From assembly GCA_002869845.2 (NCBI GenBank), contig NEWS02000008.1, positions 213,828 through 277,827 on the forward strand: a stretch of DNA of 64,000 bases, given 5' to 3'. The notes beneath the pieces are model-generated. The model was not told where the DNA came from, did no database searches, and worked only from the letters and a program-made list of their open reading frames with translations. The position numbers were made by a program, and so were the translations under genes. The stretch is from Nitrospira sp. CG24B (GTDB taxonomy: Bacteria; Nitrospirota; Nitrospiria; Nitrospirales; Nitrospiraceae). This document shows positions 63,897-64,000 of this stretch, one piece after another. The first letter of the stretch is position 1. Each line of letters begins with the position of its first letter.

Positions 63897-64000
63897 AGCG
63901 AGTCTCCAGTTCAGGTATGTTCGATCGCATCGTTCAGCAATGACGCCCCTCATCGAAGCGCCATCACGCGTGATCCCATCATCATAAGGGATGCACCACA

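Noticed and set aside
1-64000. tRNA, rRNA, CRISPR arrays and insertion sequences
   Set aside because: None was recognised; no cloverleaf-like CCA-ending segment, direct repeat array or transposase was found by reading both strands.

Overview
The window is one dense bacterial chromosomal segment (about 61 protein genes, no rRNA, tRNA, CRISPR array or insertion sequence seen). Gene content points to a Gram-negative, non-proteobacterial organism. It has TatC, AsmA-like and lipoprotein genes, and also ClpC, MraZ, a class-1A-type dihydroorotate dehydrogenase, an adrenodoxin-reductase-type ferredoxin reductase and many signalling proteins. The overall protein flavour and gene order suggest Nitrospira (Nitrospirota). 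That is inference: no nitrite oxidoreductase or rRNA is present to prove it.

Region 1-3.9 kb (minus strand) is accessory. A helicase cut by the window edge, a two-motif phospholipase-D-like protein and a DUF6361-type protein form a tightly coupled cassette that looks like an anti-phage module. It abuts a SpoT-like HD-domain gene whose 3' part is missing, so the cassette appears to have landed inside that gene.

Region 4.1-16.5 kb holds DUF3703, a LolC/MacB-type exporter whose permease and ATPase are separated by pyrD and a divergent LuxR-type regulator, comF-fmdB, a helix-turn-helix gene with orphan mraZ, a RusA-like resolvase, an HD-GYP protein, and a MacA-MacB-type efflux set. Region 16.6-29.8 kb (minus) is core housekeeping: aroQ-efp-accB-accC, yicC-gmk-rpoZ-coaBC-TPR, nth, tsaD-hflX and clpC. 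Divergent near-consensus promoters separate clpC from nadK.

Region 30-40.7 kb holds nadK, an FprA-like reductase, a glycosyltransferase, and a long minus-strand run: radA, lipoprotein, tsaB, rimI, DUF465, tatC, beta-propeller, cyclophilin, lipoprotein. Region 40.9-48.6 kb (mostly plus) has an Rrf2 regulator with a TauE-type permease, a fibronectin-type lipoprotein with a terminator, transketolase, a cupin, a coiled-coil protein, and an HDOD protein overlapping a soluble transhydrogenase.

Region 48.7-64 kb holds a receiver-PAS-GGDEF-EAL protein, archease-RtcB RNA repair, an M24 peptidase, a large AsmA-like protein, phosphoglucomutase with a small membrane protein and a methyltransferase, then a minus-strand series Mrp/ApbC, Rieske ferredoxin, two unknown proteins and lipoyl synthase, which together suggest an Fe-S-linked cluster. 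The most interesting parts are the helicase-PLD-DUF6361 cassette and the broken HD gene beside it. Smaller points include an apparent ATT start for hflX, a four-cysteine Rrf2 regulator, an in-frame gap in an EAL domain, and an atypical archease paired with RtcB.
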